Part shown: positions 12,515 through 24,939 of the stretch, one piece after another
Layout: the number at the start of each line of letters is the position of its first letter
Numbering within the stretch: position 1 is the stretch's first letter
Assembly (NCBI GenBank): GCA_037176885.1
Contig: JAWWNJ010000097.1
Coordinates: 310,001-374,000, forward strand
DNA length: 64,000 nt
From: Favolaschia claudopus
Taxonomy: Eukaryota; Basidiomycota; Agaricomycetes; Agaricales; Mycenaceae
Direction of reading: 5' to 3'
Position numbers and translations under genes: made by a program
The notes under the pieces: model-generated
Seen by the model: only the letters and a program-made list of their open reading frames with translations
The model's database searches: none
What the model was told of the DNA's origin: nothing

Positions 12515-12890
12515 CTAAGAGCAAAGTGGGGGAGTTGCTCCAGGGATGCCGACGCAAAGCGCGACTACAAAACGATTGAATATCGATTCTAGTAAGAAAT
12601 GAGTGCATGATCACTCACGGCAATCCTGCTCAGACTGGTAGGAGCAGAGGTTGATATCTATGAGCGCAAGTTAATTAGCGCACACAGAGAGGCGTAAATA
12701 ACGAGTACTCACTGTCCGGGGTGCACCCGAGGTTTTCTGCAGCCAAGCAGGGGTAGAAGAAGTTCGGGTCGCAGCAATCCTCTTTCTTAGCAAGGGACGC
12801 GGAGTCGGCGAGTGTCGGGCCCGCAGCGATGCTGGGAATTAAGCACGCGGTGGCGAAGACGAGGGCTTTGAGGGTGGTGGAGAATTGCAT
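12515..12890 (-). CDS. Small secreted cysteine-rich protein (88 aa)
   Basis: Three exons, 12890-12713, 12657-12619 and 12564-12515, joined by phase-1 GT-AG introns, give 88 aa with a TAG stop. The first 23 or so residues are a clear signal peptide (MQFSTTLKALVFATACLIPS, then AAG). The mature part of about 65 residues has eight cysteines: one adjacent CC pair followed by six single cysteines. This spacing does not match the C-CC-C-C-CC-C order of hydrophobins. It suggests a small disulfide-rich secreted protein, possibly effector-like or antimicrobial, but I do not recognise the family. Exon 3 rests on a good acceptor (TTTTGTAG) and an in-frame end; other ends are possible. Confidence 0.7.
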
Positions 12891-13171
12891 TCTACAGGGA
12901 GACCTGAGGATGAGCGGAGTGTGTTGAGTAGAGGAGAGTGGGATTACTTTGTGAAGAAGCTTGGGGGCTTTTGCTGTCGAAAGACTTTCCTGCGACCGTC
13001 TTTTATATCTTGAACTATGGGCGAAGATCTAGAGTGAATCAATTCGGATACCAGCGAGGGAACATGAATGAATGTGTTTCCGAATCTTCGGACTCGGCAC
13101 GCAGTTTGAGACTCCACAGCGACTAGCGAAAATGAATGAAGCGTTAACGCTTCACGCGGTAGCGTCGCTTG
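12891..13171. other. Intergenic
   Basis: Upstream of the cysteine-rich gene, ending at the inverted-repeat element. Nothing recognised. Confidence 0.35.
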
Positions 13172-13805
13172 GGTACGTGTCGCAAAAATCGAAATGGGGT
13201 TATATCAGGTTATAACCGGTTATAAGTCTATAATCTGGGCGATGGGGTATAATGCTAAGATAGCATTATAACCACTTACAGCCTTATAGCATTATAGTCA
13301 GTTATAACGGTGAGGGCGAGGGCATTGAAAAAATTCTTTTTCACTCACCGCCGGCGGATCCCGACACTCACGCTCCCGCCTTACTGACGCGGCGGCGGGC
13401 GTGAGGAGGCGCTTGCATACGGCAGGATTTGAACTCCCGATCGTCTCATGCGCAGTAATAGCATATACCATTACCGCTCCACCAAGGAGCCATTGGAGAA
13501 AAGGTTAGTCTGCGCCATATATGCCGTTACTATACATGATGTCATTTTATTTGCCTTGAGGCTTGCTTGAGGCTCCACGCACGGCTCAAAATCAAATCTT
13601 TTGTTCGTACTCTGTACGATGAAGTTGCATAGGGAGGTAGATAGCCTAGATTGCAGAATGGATCCAGAGCCATTAGAATGCGCCTGAGGTATAAGCTGTT
13701 ATAGCTGGGTTATAACCTGACTATAACCTTGCTATAACCGGTTATATCGGCTGTAAGTGGTTATAATCTCTTATCTCTAACTTTCGATTTTTGCGACACG
13801 GCACC
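13172..13805. mobile_element. Inverted-repeat element with TTATAA-rich subterminal repeats
   Basis: The ends carry inverted copies of GTGTCGCAAAAATCGAAA (left near 13177-13194, right near 13782-13799), extending imperfectly a few bases outward. Just inside each end are many short repeats built on GGTTATAACCGG and related TTATAA words, including inverted copies of CACTTACAGCC / GGCTGTAAGTGG near 13273 and 13750. No transposase frame is present, so the element is non-autonomous. The interior contains a Pol III-type unit described separately. A target-site duplication was not clear. Confidence 0.7.
13328..13491 (-). ncRNA. tRNA-like Pol III unit (SINE-like or tRNA-derived RNA)
   Basis: On the minus strand, an A-box-like TGGTGGAGCGGT (13484-13473) is followed about 37 nt later by a B-box-like GAGTTCAAATCC (13436-13425), a spacing like that of tRNA promoters. 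The cloverleaf is degenerate: the T stem and anticodon stem have mismatches and the 3' acceptor strand is missing, so this is not a functional tRNA. Transcription would run on for about 100 nt through a GC-rich tail to a run of six T at 13333-13328, a good Pol III terminator. A tRNA head, unrelated body and T-run end are the layout of a SINE. It lies wholly inside the inverted-repeat element. Confidence 0.55.
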
Positions 13806-14639
13806 TAGTACAGCGGCCGCCGCTCCCTTCAGTGCCGGCGGTTATGACACAGAATCGTCTTGAAGGATACAAATTAAACTTAAGTACCCTATATTAAGGG
13901 ATTGAACGCCCTGGGCAGATATAGAGGCATTAGCATCGGTCAGCGCAGCAAATATTTGTGGCTTATGCGCTCAAATGAGAGGCCCATTGCGACACGCCGA
14001 CTCGGAACTAAAAATAAACTGGCAGTGAAACACCTTGAAAGTTGAAACACTGGGCTGCGGAGCCTATACGCTATTGGCGGCCGCTCGCTGGATTTGCGCG
14101 AGTTACGAAAGGAAGGAGAAGGAGCAGATTTTTAGGCATGCGTCATAAGACTCATAATTAAATTCCGCCAGCTGAACAGATTGGTTTGCTTCCTGTATTG
14201 AGGGTTGGCTCATGTTCGAACGGAAATAACTTGTAAATGCGAATGGGCCATCGGGCCGCCTGCGGGGTAACAGTGGCCACTCGAAAAGATTAGCGGCTGT
14301 AGGAGAGTGTACATACCGGAACCGTTCCGCCATTGATCGTAACCCACGACCGACTCCACTTTTGTGTACATGTCAAAATGAAAGAGCGTCAAAAGCAGCG
14401 ACGGGTGAACCGAGCTCGTCCCTGAATATCGAAGAAAATGCTGGCATGGGGCACGCCTAAGCTCGCAATGACGATCATCCCGGTGCTTTTGGGTTGGATT
14501 ATTGATCCGCTGCCAATTTTCCATGCTGAGTTGGTGCTGCCGTTGCAGTTGGACGATTCGTCGAGGAGTTTGAACTTATCAAAACGATATCCCAGCAAAA
14601 TCCAGCGAGGCACAGTCGAGAAAGGTTGATGGCTAAAGT
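13806..14639. other. Intergenic, no gene supported
   Basis: Short frames on the minus strand at 14100-14610 have no recognisable domain. They may be decayed coding sequence related to the repeat that begins next. Confidence 0.3.
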
Positions 14640-17330
14640 TCGCAGATCCAATCTCCTCAATATTCTGAGTCGTCTGAGAGATATTTGTGGCTGAAAAGCC
14701 CAGAGAACGCCGGGATTGAGCAAACGACGATCAACGTTGGGAGCAAGTTGACTTTTGATGTGTGACTACGTGACGTGACACTCCTCTTCCGAACGTTGAC
14801 GGCGATGGCAACGCCACTTTTGACGACGACGACGACGCCAATCCCAAGGCAGCTCGCAACCATGGTTGACTCGAGGGCGTATCTCGCAGTCGCTATCATA
14901 TCCTCTTCATACTCGACGTACCTATAATTTCACCACTCACCAAGAAATTTCTCAGTTTTGAGCTCGTTCCCGCTGGAGTCTCCAAGTTTTGGGTACCTCA
15001 GACCGCTTCAAATCTGGTGCGGGATATACAGTACTCTAAGTCTCCGGTAAATTGCGACTTTCTTCCATTTGTTTCGCCATACGAAATAATTTATCGTCTG
15101 AAGTAGATTTTCTACGCCATCTGTTCTTCCTCCAAATCGCCGCTGCAATGGACTCGTTCGCGTCGTTGGATCGAATTCCACGCGGCTAGCAACCAGCGCG
15201 ATGTAAAGTCCAGCCAGCCAATCTTGAATAAACGCTCTCATGAGATGCTTGGTGAATTCTCGTTCTTTTCTTGCTTGGTTCGTTATAACGCTGACTCCGT
15301 GTCCTCGCAGTGTACACTGGTGTTGTGCGACTGCGCGGTACCTTTGTGTTGCTTCCCCCTTGACCTCGCCACCGGATTCGACTTGCCTTGACGCACGCAC
15401 TGTGTCTAGTTGCTTGGTGCGTTCGCTACCCTCATCCCACCACCCCCTCTTACGCTCTTAGCAGCCTGGTCTCTTCTTGCTTTCGAGACGGACCAGCGCA
15501 CAGCGTCACACCCTGCATGGAGTACGCATGGAACAAGGTACATACCTTGCATTGCGCTCGCGCTCCTGTTCTCACCACCATCTTCGTTCATAGCCCCGCT
15601 CCTCGCTGCAGAATTCCCCGACGCCCCAAACAATCTATCAAACTGTTCGTCTACACCGCTCGGCTTTGTCGCCCACATCAATACCTTCCCGTCTCTTGAT
15701 ATCCTCACCCGCGCCTCTTCTTCCCCGTCATTGCTTCTCGTCACATCGCACATGTACGACAACCTGCCCGCACCATCCGTCACCTACCTTTTCGGTTTTC
15801 TCCCTTGCCACACTCGTATTGCTCACCCGCCACTTCAAGGCTGTGAATCCTTTTGCTTTTGACTGGTGCGGGATCGGGACGGCGGTGACGTTGATGAGAG
15901 GCTGTCATCGTGCGTGCGAGTGCTCGCTTCTCGTCAGCCGATTTGTTGCGTCAGGAGCCAGGAAAGTGCGGGTGTCGTCAGATAGAGCTAGGTCGAGCTG
16001 GGGGAGACGAGAGCGGAGTAGTGCATGCGTCGTAGTAGGAGGCGCGCTGAAGGAAGAAGAGGAGTCGAGGGTGGCTGCAGAGGTCCGGTGGAGGAAACAG
16101 GAGACGCGGGCGACGAGCCCGAGTTTGGTCCTGAGCCTTGTGTGCGCGAGAGGGGATGGGGAGTTGACGAGAGTCGCTCGTCTTCAGGTGGACGACGTCG
16201 TGCCTGGACGCGTGGAGAGTGATGAAGAGATGTGGTGGATGTGTCTGTACTTCGTTCCTCTACGCAGAGAACTCCGCGCTGATGCTGTCACCAGGGCTCC
16301 TCGTGAGCGTTCTCCTGCTTCCGTATTGCCCCCACCTTCACATACCGCTCCTTCACCGCCTCCTTCTCATAGACCTTCGGCATCCCTACTGCCCTCCGCC
16401 TGGCGCTTCTAGACCATCTTCCGGAATCGTCGATGTGCGGTCTTCGGGTACACCGGTAGTAGAGGCCTGGTCCCAAGGGCTTGGGACAATTCCTGCTTGC
16501 TGAGCGTCAAGCCACGCTCAGACGCATCGTGGGAGTCGAAGGGCGGAGGAATGGTAGTCCCAGTACGAGGACGAGGACGAGCTTGCGAGTCAGTGCGAGT
16601 CAGTGCTTGGCAGCCGCATCGAAGCTGGGCACAGGCTTCGTGCATAGATGATGCGTGGCGGAAGGCGGAGGAGCGGAGAACCTATCACGCAGCGCATGCT
16701 GCTGGGAACCGGAAGGAATGCGCTGGCGACATAGCATCTATGGCGTGGGTTGTCGATTGAGGTGGACGAGGAGATGATGACGTGTCACTCTCCCCGCGCT
16801 TATTCTCTTTGCTCGCCTACCCTCTTCGTATGTGCAGAAGGGGATTGGGGTGTTTAAGCATCTGGATGCGCATGTATGAAGGTGCAGCTGTGTGGAGTGA
16901 TGACAGCCGGCTTTGTGGGCGATGACTGCGGAGGCGGTGAGGATGAGACCGAGGATACCTACCGCCGCCGCGCGTGCGTCTGCTTCTTTTTGCGGGATGC
17001 CACGGACACTAGGTCTTTGCCCGCCCGAGTCAGAGTCTCCTCTTGATCGCTCCTCCCTCATCGCCTCCGCCTTGCGTCGCCAAAGGGCATCATTGGTGAT
17101 CCGGAGGGCGGCGAGGCACTGGCGAGGGGGAAGGAGCTATGTCATCCGCGATTCGCCTTGTAGTCGGGGGCTGGGGGCGGAGGGGTTCGCTCGCTGTGGA
17201 CTGGCATTGCGGTGTGGTGCGTGAATGGCGGTGTCAGAGGAGGGTGCAGAGACGCCCTAAGGCTTGAGCACGGCCCGCCACTGTGGACCAGAACGGGTAT
17301 AGGGCGAATTAAGGGTACAGGGAGATTTTG
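14640..17330 (+). pseudogene. Copy 1 of a diverged segmental duplication (M-family related, decayed)
   Basis: This stretch aligns in the same order with 21230-24030. Anchor pairs are: GTGTGACTACGTGACGTGAC at about 14760 and 21328; GTCTGAAGTAGATTTTC near 15097 versus TTCTGAAGTAGATTTCC near 21667; a GCAGTGTACACTGG block near 15309 and 21889; TGGTGCGTTCG at about 15415 and 22000; GGTGTCGATTGA-like blocks near 16748 and 23358; and a shared end near 17290 and 23985. Frames are broken differently in the two copies, so neither can be read as one intact gene. The segment after TGGTGCGTTCG looks like the M family found later in the window. Confidence 0.55.
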
Positions 17331-17684
17331 AAGCTCCCCTTGTTTTTCGCGCGTGCTGCTGTCTGCGCTTTACCGTCGTGGAATGGCTGACATCGCGCGG
17401 GTGAGGAGGGCTACGTAGTGCGAGCGAATCTCGACGCGTATGTTACAGTGTGTTTGAGGGTTCCTGGATAAATGACAGGGATCCTTTTCAAGTATCTTTT
17501 TGGAAACAACTTTCTTTCATAGTTCTTTGTGCCACAATATGATTATCCCGATCTTGTAACCTGTTCGTCTTTCCCGAACTCGTTAGCGCCCACAGCGCTT
17601 GACATCACGCTGACCGTGACTGTCACCACGCCGCTGTCTCTTGACAACTTCCATCGTCTGCCTTGCATCTGCCTCAGCAGTAGC
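17331..17684. other. Intergenic, promoter side of DUF6535 gene
   Basis: No gene recognised. The stretch directly precedes the proposed ATG at 17685. Confidence 0.35.
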
Positions 17685-20592
17685 ATGGAAATAAGAATCC
17701 CAGATGAAGGTGCAGCTAGTCAACATTCTAAGAACTTGTTTTTAACGCAAAATACTGTATAGCTTCCGATGCTCGCGATGACGCAGCAGCAGCCAAAATG
17801 TGGGCCATTTACGCTGCCGAAGCGGAGAAATATGATAAAGGGCTAGTGCAAAGCTGGAAGAGTGATATGGATGGGATGCTTATTTTCGTGAGATCTTCTG
17901 CTGGCAGTGCCTGTCTATGGGAAGTAGAACAAAGTCTGAATAACTGATGTAGGCTGGGCTTTTTTCCGCCGTTTTGACGGCGTTTCTCATTGAGAGCTAC
18001 AAAACACTGAATCCAGACCCGGACGATCTCATTGTCCTTCTTTTGACTCGCATCTCTGAGCAACTCGCGGACTCGGCTCATGGGAACGCCACAAATATCC
18101 CCCTGCCTCTCGAACTCGGCGACGGTGGGCCCACCAGAGCAGCTTTGGCTTGCAACACTCTCTGGTTTCTAAGCCTTGGACTCAGTCTCAGCTGTGCGCT
18201 CATCGCCACCCTTCTCGAGCAATGGGCCCGTGAATTCCTTCACAGAACGGATATTCACTCAGCCCCAGTCATCCGAGCTCGGATCTTCTCATTCCTCTAT
18301 TACGGATTGAGACGCTTCAATATGCACGCTATCGTCGACATAATCCCCCTGCTTCTACATCTCTCTCTTATGCTCTTTTTCTCCGGACTCGTCGCATTTT
18401 TAATTCCCGTGAATACGGGTATCGCCATCATCGCTGCTGTCATGCTGTTCGTTGTTGCGACGACATACTCAGTCCTCACTGTCTTCCCTTTGCGATACCT
18501 TGACAGTCCATATCGAACCCCGCTCACCGGACTATTCTGGAAGTTATACCAATACTTCAACTTTCAGATTCAATGGAGTCCCCGCCCCTCTACACCCTGG
18601 GGGCCTCTAGCGCCCTCCGGATTAGCTGCCGAAACAATGGTTGCAGCTATTTCGCGTGTGACAGCCAAGGCTTCCGAGCAGCGCGCATCGCGAGATCTGA
18701 GGGCCCTCGTTTGGACTGTGAAATCCTTGGCCGATAACACGGAACTTGAGCCGTTTGTGGATGCAATCTCAGATGTCCTCTGGGGCCCGCAAGGCCGGCG
18801 AAAGGCGCATTATGATATCTTACACCACCTTGTCAATAATCCGCAGACCGTCCTCCACACACGCATAATCGATCTCTATTGTTCCTGTGATGCAGGGATA
18901 TTAGCACCAGTGGCTATGAAGCGTCGCAAGATCATCTGCTACAAAGCAATGTGGACCACTATCCCGTTGATTCACGCTCCACATTCTTATCCCGTTTTTC
19001 CGAAGGACTATATATGGAGAATCAGTGTTCAACGGTCGGGAGAAAAGGACCTGGAAGTTCTGCAATACGCTAGCTCGGTCGAGGCAATGGTGTGGTGGAG
19101 GGTGTTTGAGGATGATAAACTTGCACTCAACACGCATGTCGAATATCTCCAGCGTCTTCAAGCAACGTCCGGAGGAGTTGGTGCCGCCGATTTGACACAT
19201 ATCAAGCGCTTCATAGAAAACTTGGTGACTTTCAGCCCTTATTATGTCTCCACGCAGCACCTACAGTTTGTCGACTATGGAACATCTTCCGATCACCAGA
19301 TATCAGCGCTCTTGGGCAATCTTCGGCACATTCTAACCACAACACCATATGTTATTCTCTTCCATTACCTCCAATCAGCCTCCATGCTCGACACACTGCC
19401 GTATTCGTTTCGCTGGACAATTGATTTCCTTCGCCCACGACACCGCGCACCGTCTACGATTCGTAGTAATTTGGACGCCACGTTTGACGAGGTTGTCCCG
19501 CGTTTATTGAACGATTTCAATTCTGCGGAGCCTGGATGGATGGATGCAGTCATGAATGAACTGATTCTTGCTTGGCTTCAGCAAGATAGCTTATCGGACG
19601 GACTCACCCTTCACCCCGAATTTCTACGATACTTGAATGATCGTTGTTCAGAGGCGGCTGTTACTACTGCGATGAAACCTATCACCTACAGCAAATACTG
19701 GGAAGTTCTAGCGAATACACTGGAAACTACAGCTCAAGGGAATCGACTACGAGACTCTCTCACTGCTGCGTGGCGGCTAGTCTCTGCCGACACCATGTTG
19801 TTTCCACCCTTTTCTCTCATTCCTCGCCTTCTCGATGCCTGTATGGGTCTCAATATCCCGTCTGTCCCCCCCTCGCTGATCGCAGTCTTCAAGTCATATT
19901 ATATGCTCTATGAGTCCCGTTCATTGCGGGCGACGGACCCAGCCAATGCGATGCATCGATGGTTGGCTACGATTGCGATTTCTTCTGCAGATCTACATGT
20001 GAGCAGCAGCACAGCGGCTTACAATTTTTCAACGGATCATCCGTTGAGTCTTGGAGACGGTGATGCCTATGTTGTCCTCTTTGCAGAATATTTGGAGGAT
20101 TGCGCAAGATCCAGTGCAGGCTCGGTATTTCCTCACGACGCAGTGACGGCGCTTCACTCGATGAATCCAACTGTGATCGAGTCATCCCAGATCCAGGAAA
20201 CACACCAGATTAGGTTTGCCAACGCTTTGCAAATTTTCTTTGGAAGTACTGCTTGTGGACATTTGCGGTTCACCGTTATCGCAGATACCTGGTTATTCAG
20301 ACGTTATCTTTATCCCGAAATTCCTCGCATTCCTCGATGGCTGGATAATCCAATTGCGCGCGATTCGGTGATCGCTACACTGACGCGATACATCAAAGAG
20401 ATGGCGGGTTCAGCGGAAGCTGACACGGAGCGAGCGGTGGGTCGGACTACCACCATTTTGGACGCCCTGAGGGTATCTTCTCAAAATGAAGGGAACTCAG
20501 CAGGTACCTATTCTTCCGTCAAATTCTGCCCAGACTATTCTAACGATGAAATCTTCCGAGATTGCAATGAACGACGAGAAATTGAACACTGA
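17685..20592 (+). CDS. DUF6535-type membrane protein, 929 aa
   Basis: Exons 17685-17709, 17763-17887 and 17953-20592 close in phase and give 929 aa. Residues about 20-230 carry the DUF6535 pattern of basidiomycetes: MWAIYAAEAEKYDKGLVQSW, then IFAGLFSAVLTAFLIESYKT as first membrane helix, then the pair around TLWFLSLGLSLSCALIATLL and later hydrophobic helices (LLLHLSLMLFFSGLVAFLIP, and the next about 10 residues on). The remaining roughly 650 residues are soluble and helical in character, without a motif I know. DUF6535 proteins are abundant in Agaricomycetes and their role is unknown. The first exon is short (8 codons plus one base) and was chosen because it restores phase and gives an acidic N-terminus usual for the family. 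The gene sits between the two duplicated segments. Confidence 0.85.
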
Positions 20593-21229
20593 GAACCACA
20601 TCAGTACCATACTGGTAGGATCGAAGAGCTTCAAATAATCGGCGTGCGGTGACTTGAAAGCGATTTGACTGGTTCGAGCTCTCTGGAGGGAAGGGAATCG
20701 ATGGTGTAAAATGGAATGTAATTAGTGTTCAATGCAAAGATTTCATCTTCACTCGATCTCTCTCGCCTGCTACCACGCTGCCGTCCGCTGTAACTCGACC
20801 ATCAATGAAACAAAAGACTATCAGGGTCGGAGGAAACTTGGAAGAAAATGATGTGCTCGTCAAAATAAACTGTGAACTGGTTGAGGTAAGCGTGATCCGA
20901 AAAGGCCTACGCACTGGCACTTCACCCAAGTCTCCGCCAAGGATCCAATATTCATCAGAAGAAGAGTCGATCAATGGATATTTTGAACAAATTTTGAATC
21001 ATAATTGGATTGAGAGGCTGGGCCGATGAATCTCAGACTCAGGGTGACGCAAAGCCATAGTACCAAGCATACATAAAAGAGATGCGCATGCGGTCGGAAG
21101 AAGACTCTGAAATTACAATTCGTCGACGAATTTTGGAACGATTTGTTCAAGATTTGTTGCGAATTTGACCAAGATTCCTCAGAGTGACCTTGGATAAGGT
21201 CGGTGACATGAAATTGCGCCATAATAGCC
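20593..21229. other. Intergenic, no gene supported
   Basis: Region downstream of the DUF6535 gene. Short frames on both strands are mutual shadows and show no domain. Confidence 0.35.
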
Positions 21230-24030
21230 TCAAGATTTGTTGTCTGACAGAGAAGTTGTGCCTCAAAAGCTCAGACGACGGTGGATTGAGCAAACGATAT
21301 CAGTGGTCGGAGCAAGTTGGCTTTGATGTGTGACTACGTGACGTGACATTCTTCCTTCCCAGCATCGACGACGATGGCAACGCTAGGCTGGACGATGACG
21401 ACCACGACGACGCCAATGCCAACGCCGCCCCCGTCCGTGCTTGAATTGTCGTATCTCACAGCAGCAATTGTATCTTCTTCCTGGTCGACGCATGATTCTA
21501 TCGAGCGATCAGAAAGTTTCCAGCTTTGAGCTTGGCTTTTTCCTGCTGGAGTATCTGGACTGGCGGGTGCCTTTATATGACCTTTATTCTGGTGGGGGGT
21601 GTACCATTATTCTTTGATGCATTGTGCCTCTCTTCCACTCGTTTCGCGATACAACGTGATTAATCTTCTGAAGTAGATTTCCTATGACATCCGTTGAAGT
21701 TCTTCAAGTCTCTCCGAGTCGCCGCCACAATGAAGTTACTCTTGTCGTTGTGTTGAATGCCGCATAGTCAATCACTAGCACGAAGTAAGCGCCCGATCTA
21801 CAATAATTGCTGGTATAAAATACTTGGTGCGTTCTCATTTTTCATGCTTAGTTAGTTACTACGACGACTGAATGTCTTGTATCCTTGCAGTGTACACTGG
21901 CGTTGTGGCCCCGCCCGTTAGATTTGCCCGGTGCTCCGGCTCGGCCTCAGCACTGTATTCAATATTCGACACATTGTCTGCGGTGATCAAGGTGACATGG
22001 TGCGTTCGTCACGCCCCTCCTCCCTCCCCACTTACGTTCTGAGCAGGTCGCTCTCAACGCTTCTCCCGCTTTGTAACCGACCGTCAGCACTGCCGACAAC
22101 TCAGTCTTCACCGCACCATATCAATAGGAATGGAGTACTGATGCATGCAAGAAATGTATGTACCTTTCACAGCGCTCATACCTGTTCCGTAGTGCTTATC
22201 CTATCGCAGCTCAGGTTTGCGCTTCTGCTACGAGACTCTCAAAGCTCTGATCCATCTCTCAGCACCCCCTGCGACGAAACACAAGCTGTTCAGTGTTCTT
22301 GCTCAATACTCACCTGGACCCCGCCTCTTCATCCCACCCCCTCCTTGGTTTTTATTACTTCGCGTACACCATCACCGCTCTCCGCCTCGCCCTCCATAGC
22401 ATGCGGCTCACCGCGCGCGGATTCCTCGTCATCACCGCCCACCTTCATCTCGTCCGACGGTACTTCAGTCGGAGTACGATGGCGGCAACAACGATGCGGG
22501 TCGGCATAATCGTGCGTGCGCGATCGGTGCGGGCTTGCTGCCCTCGAGGCTAGTCCTCGCATCAGTACCGAGGGAGGACGTCAGCGGCTGGGTTTGGGTC
22601 GACCGAAAAGAGTGGAAAGGGCGTTGGAGGCGAATGCGTCATAGTCGAAGATGCGGAGAACGTGGCGAGGGCAAGGAGGTCGAATGAGAAGCGCAGTTAT
22701 GGGTGGCTACGGAGCGCGTACGGGGAGGAGGGAAGTGGAGGAAGGAGACACGAGGGGGAAAGCTAGTCTAGCTCGAGCTTCATACGCGCGAAGAGAGGGA
22801 GCTGGTCGTGATGGGGGCGAGTTGGAGAAGAGGGTGAACTTGCGAGCCTCGCCTCTCCTGTCATCGTGTGTGTTAATGAGTGTGGCCGGTCGGCTGATGG
22901 TGGGGATATGGATATGCGCGGACGCGAGAAGAGTGAGGCGGAGGATGTGGGTGTGCTCTCGTTTTGGATTTCGAGGATCACCGCTAACAATGCCTCCAGA
23001 TCCTCACAGCTCTGGGCTGGACGGGTAGATGCGCAGATCGTGAATAACCACTGCGAGTCGGATACCTGCGAATTATCTCGCCGACACGTTGCACGTCACC
23101 CGTCCATATGTACCTCGCCCGCGTTCCCCCTCGCTCGTGTTGGCGATTCGGATGGTCGCGAGGTATGGCGTGCAGCGGTAGTGCTGGAATCGGGGCAAGG
23201 AGGTCGTGCTCGCCAGCATGTCGACTGCGAGCAGCATAGCGGTGTCGTGCGTGAATAGTTTTTGGTCGGAGGCAAGAGTGTGGAGATTCTGCAGCGCAGC
23301 GCACGCTCTATGTACCGCCGATGGGAACCAGAACGCGTTGGCGGCATGGTACGGCGCGGGGTGTCGATTGAAAGAGACGAGGAGATCATGTCGTTCACCT
23401 CTTCTGTTCGTGCGGTGTTGCTGATCTCCCCCTCTCACTGCGCGTGTTTTCTCGGGGTGTGCAATGGCTGGGCGGGGATTTAGGCGTTTGCGGATCTCGA
23501 AGCGCATGTATGTGGGTGCGGGGGTGGGCGACGGCTTTGCGGGCGACGGCGGTGGTATGGGGTGTGAACGAGAATGAGCATGTCTATTACAGCTTCGCGC
23601 TGGCGCTGTACATGCGGATGTCTGTGCGCGCATTCGTCGTGCTGCGCGCTCTTGCGGAAACCCACTCACGCGGACACCACTCGGCTCGAGTCTTCGAGTC
23701 CCGTTTTCATTGCCCTTCCCCCATCGCCTCCGCCTTGCACCACCAGACGACATACCTTAATTGCCTGCCCTCCACCTGCCTCATATTGGTGATTCGGACG
23801 GCGGCGTGGTATCGGCGAGGTGGAAGGCGGATTGGGCTTTGTCGTCGGGACGCGTTGGATTCGGGGATGCAAGTCGTCAGTGGTTTCCGTCGTGAATGCC
23901 ATTACGGCGTTGTGCGTGAATGGCGGCGTGGTCAGAGGCGGGGCGTGTGGACAAGCTACCGCCGCTGTGAACCAGAGCGACTACATATAGGGCGAATCAG
24001 GGGGACATAGGGATTCTCGCGAGATTCTAA
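21230..24030 (+). pseudogene. Copy 2 of the diverged segmental duplication
   Basis: Diverged direct repeat of 14640-17330; the anchor pairs are listed there. It is slightly longer than copy 1 and equally broken. One minus-strand frame (23420-23085) is open for about 110 codons and aligns at its start with copy 1 (a HHLLVHLNRQPTP / RHDLLVSFNRHPAP pair), so part of the original gene could lie on the minus strand. I could not decide on one coding strand for the whole unit. Confidence 0.5.
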
Positions 24031-24939
24031 ACGCCGCTCTCTTCGTATCTTCTTTGCTCTCCGACCTTGATGGTGCTGCTCTGCATTTCCCCCGTTGTCA
24101 ATTTGGTGATGCATGTCGTCGGTGTGAAGATTGATATTGGTGTTGGCAGGGAGCTTGCTGCGTGCCAATTTCGACGCGTATCGTGTGCACCAGGGGGTTG
24201 GGTAGGTAGAATGAGAATGCTATGGTGGATCATGGAGCGGGAGAATCAGGCGGGAGAAGGCATGGCACGGTACTTGGCATTGGTCAGGGAAAGAATGACC
24301 CAGCAGCCCTTTTCCGATGAAAGAGAAAAGGCGGGTGGGAGGGGATTGTGGTTGGAAGAGATGTAGGACGTGCAGGACAGGTGACGCAGCTATCCTTGCG
24401 AACTACATTTTGTCGGAGACCAGGAATGAACTTGTCTTCGTCTCTTTTCTGTGACCCGTGCGATCCCACCGGCTCATCGCGCGTCCTAGGGCATCTCATC
24501 TATTTTTTTTTTGCGCTTACCTCCATGATCGCTGTGCTGACTGCCCATGCGCCCGCACTTGTACACCTACTGTTCTGCTGAATGTCAACTCTGCTCGTCT
24601 TTCCCGCGTCAATCACGGGAACAACGCGGTCAGATGATTTCGACTTCGACTTCAAAATTTGAGTTCCTCTCAAGCATGCCGTCCCCATGTCTTCCAAGTC
24701 CCTACTCGAGGCTGTAGCCCACCCTGACATTTAAGCTGATTTGAATCAGCTCCATGTTCGACAAAAGTTCCTTGCAATCTATGACCTGAGCGCTCATCTC
24801 GTGGCCAATCTTGATATAAGGATCTCTCTGCAATCAAGCAACAGCCGCAGATCTCTTCTCCGGGAACCAGCGCCAATCTATCACTGTTTCAGAGGATCTT
24901 TTCTGCCGTCACAGCTTTCGTCTCTTGCCCTTTTCCTTC
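24031..24939. other. Intergenic before the kinase-TPR gene
   Basis: A poly-T run occurs at 24503-24511. Nothing coding was recognised. The last few hundred bases should contain the promoter and 5' UTR of the gene starting at 24940. Confidence 0.35.

Noticed and set aside
13328..13491. A functional tRNA gene
   Set aside because: A and B boxes are present, but the T stem and anticodon stem do not pair properly and the 3' acceptor strand is missing. Kept only as a tRNA-like Pol III unit.
15410..15862. A 150-codon plus-strand frame in duplicated segment 1
   Set aside because: Copy 2 does not keep the same frame, so the frame is not conserved between the copies. No known domain.
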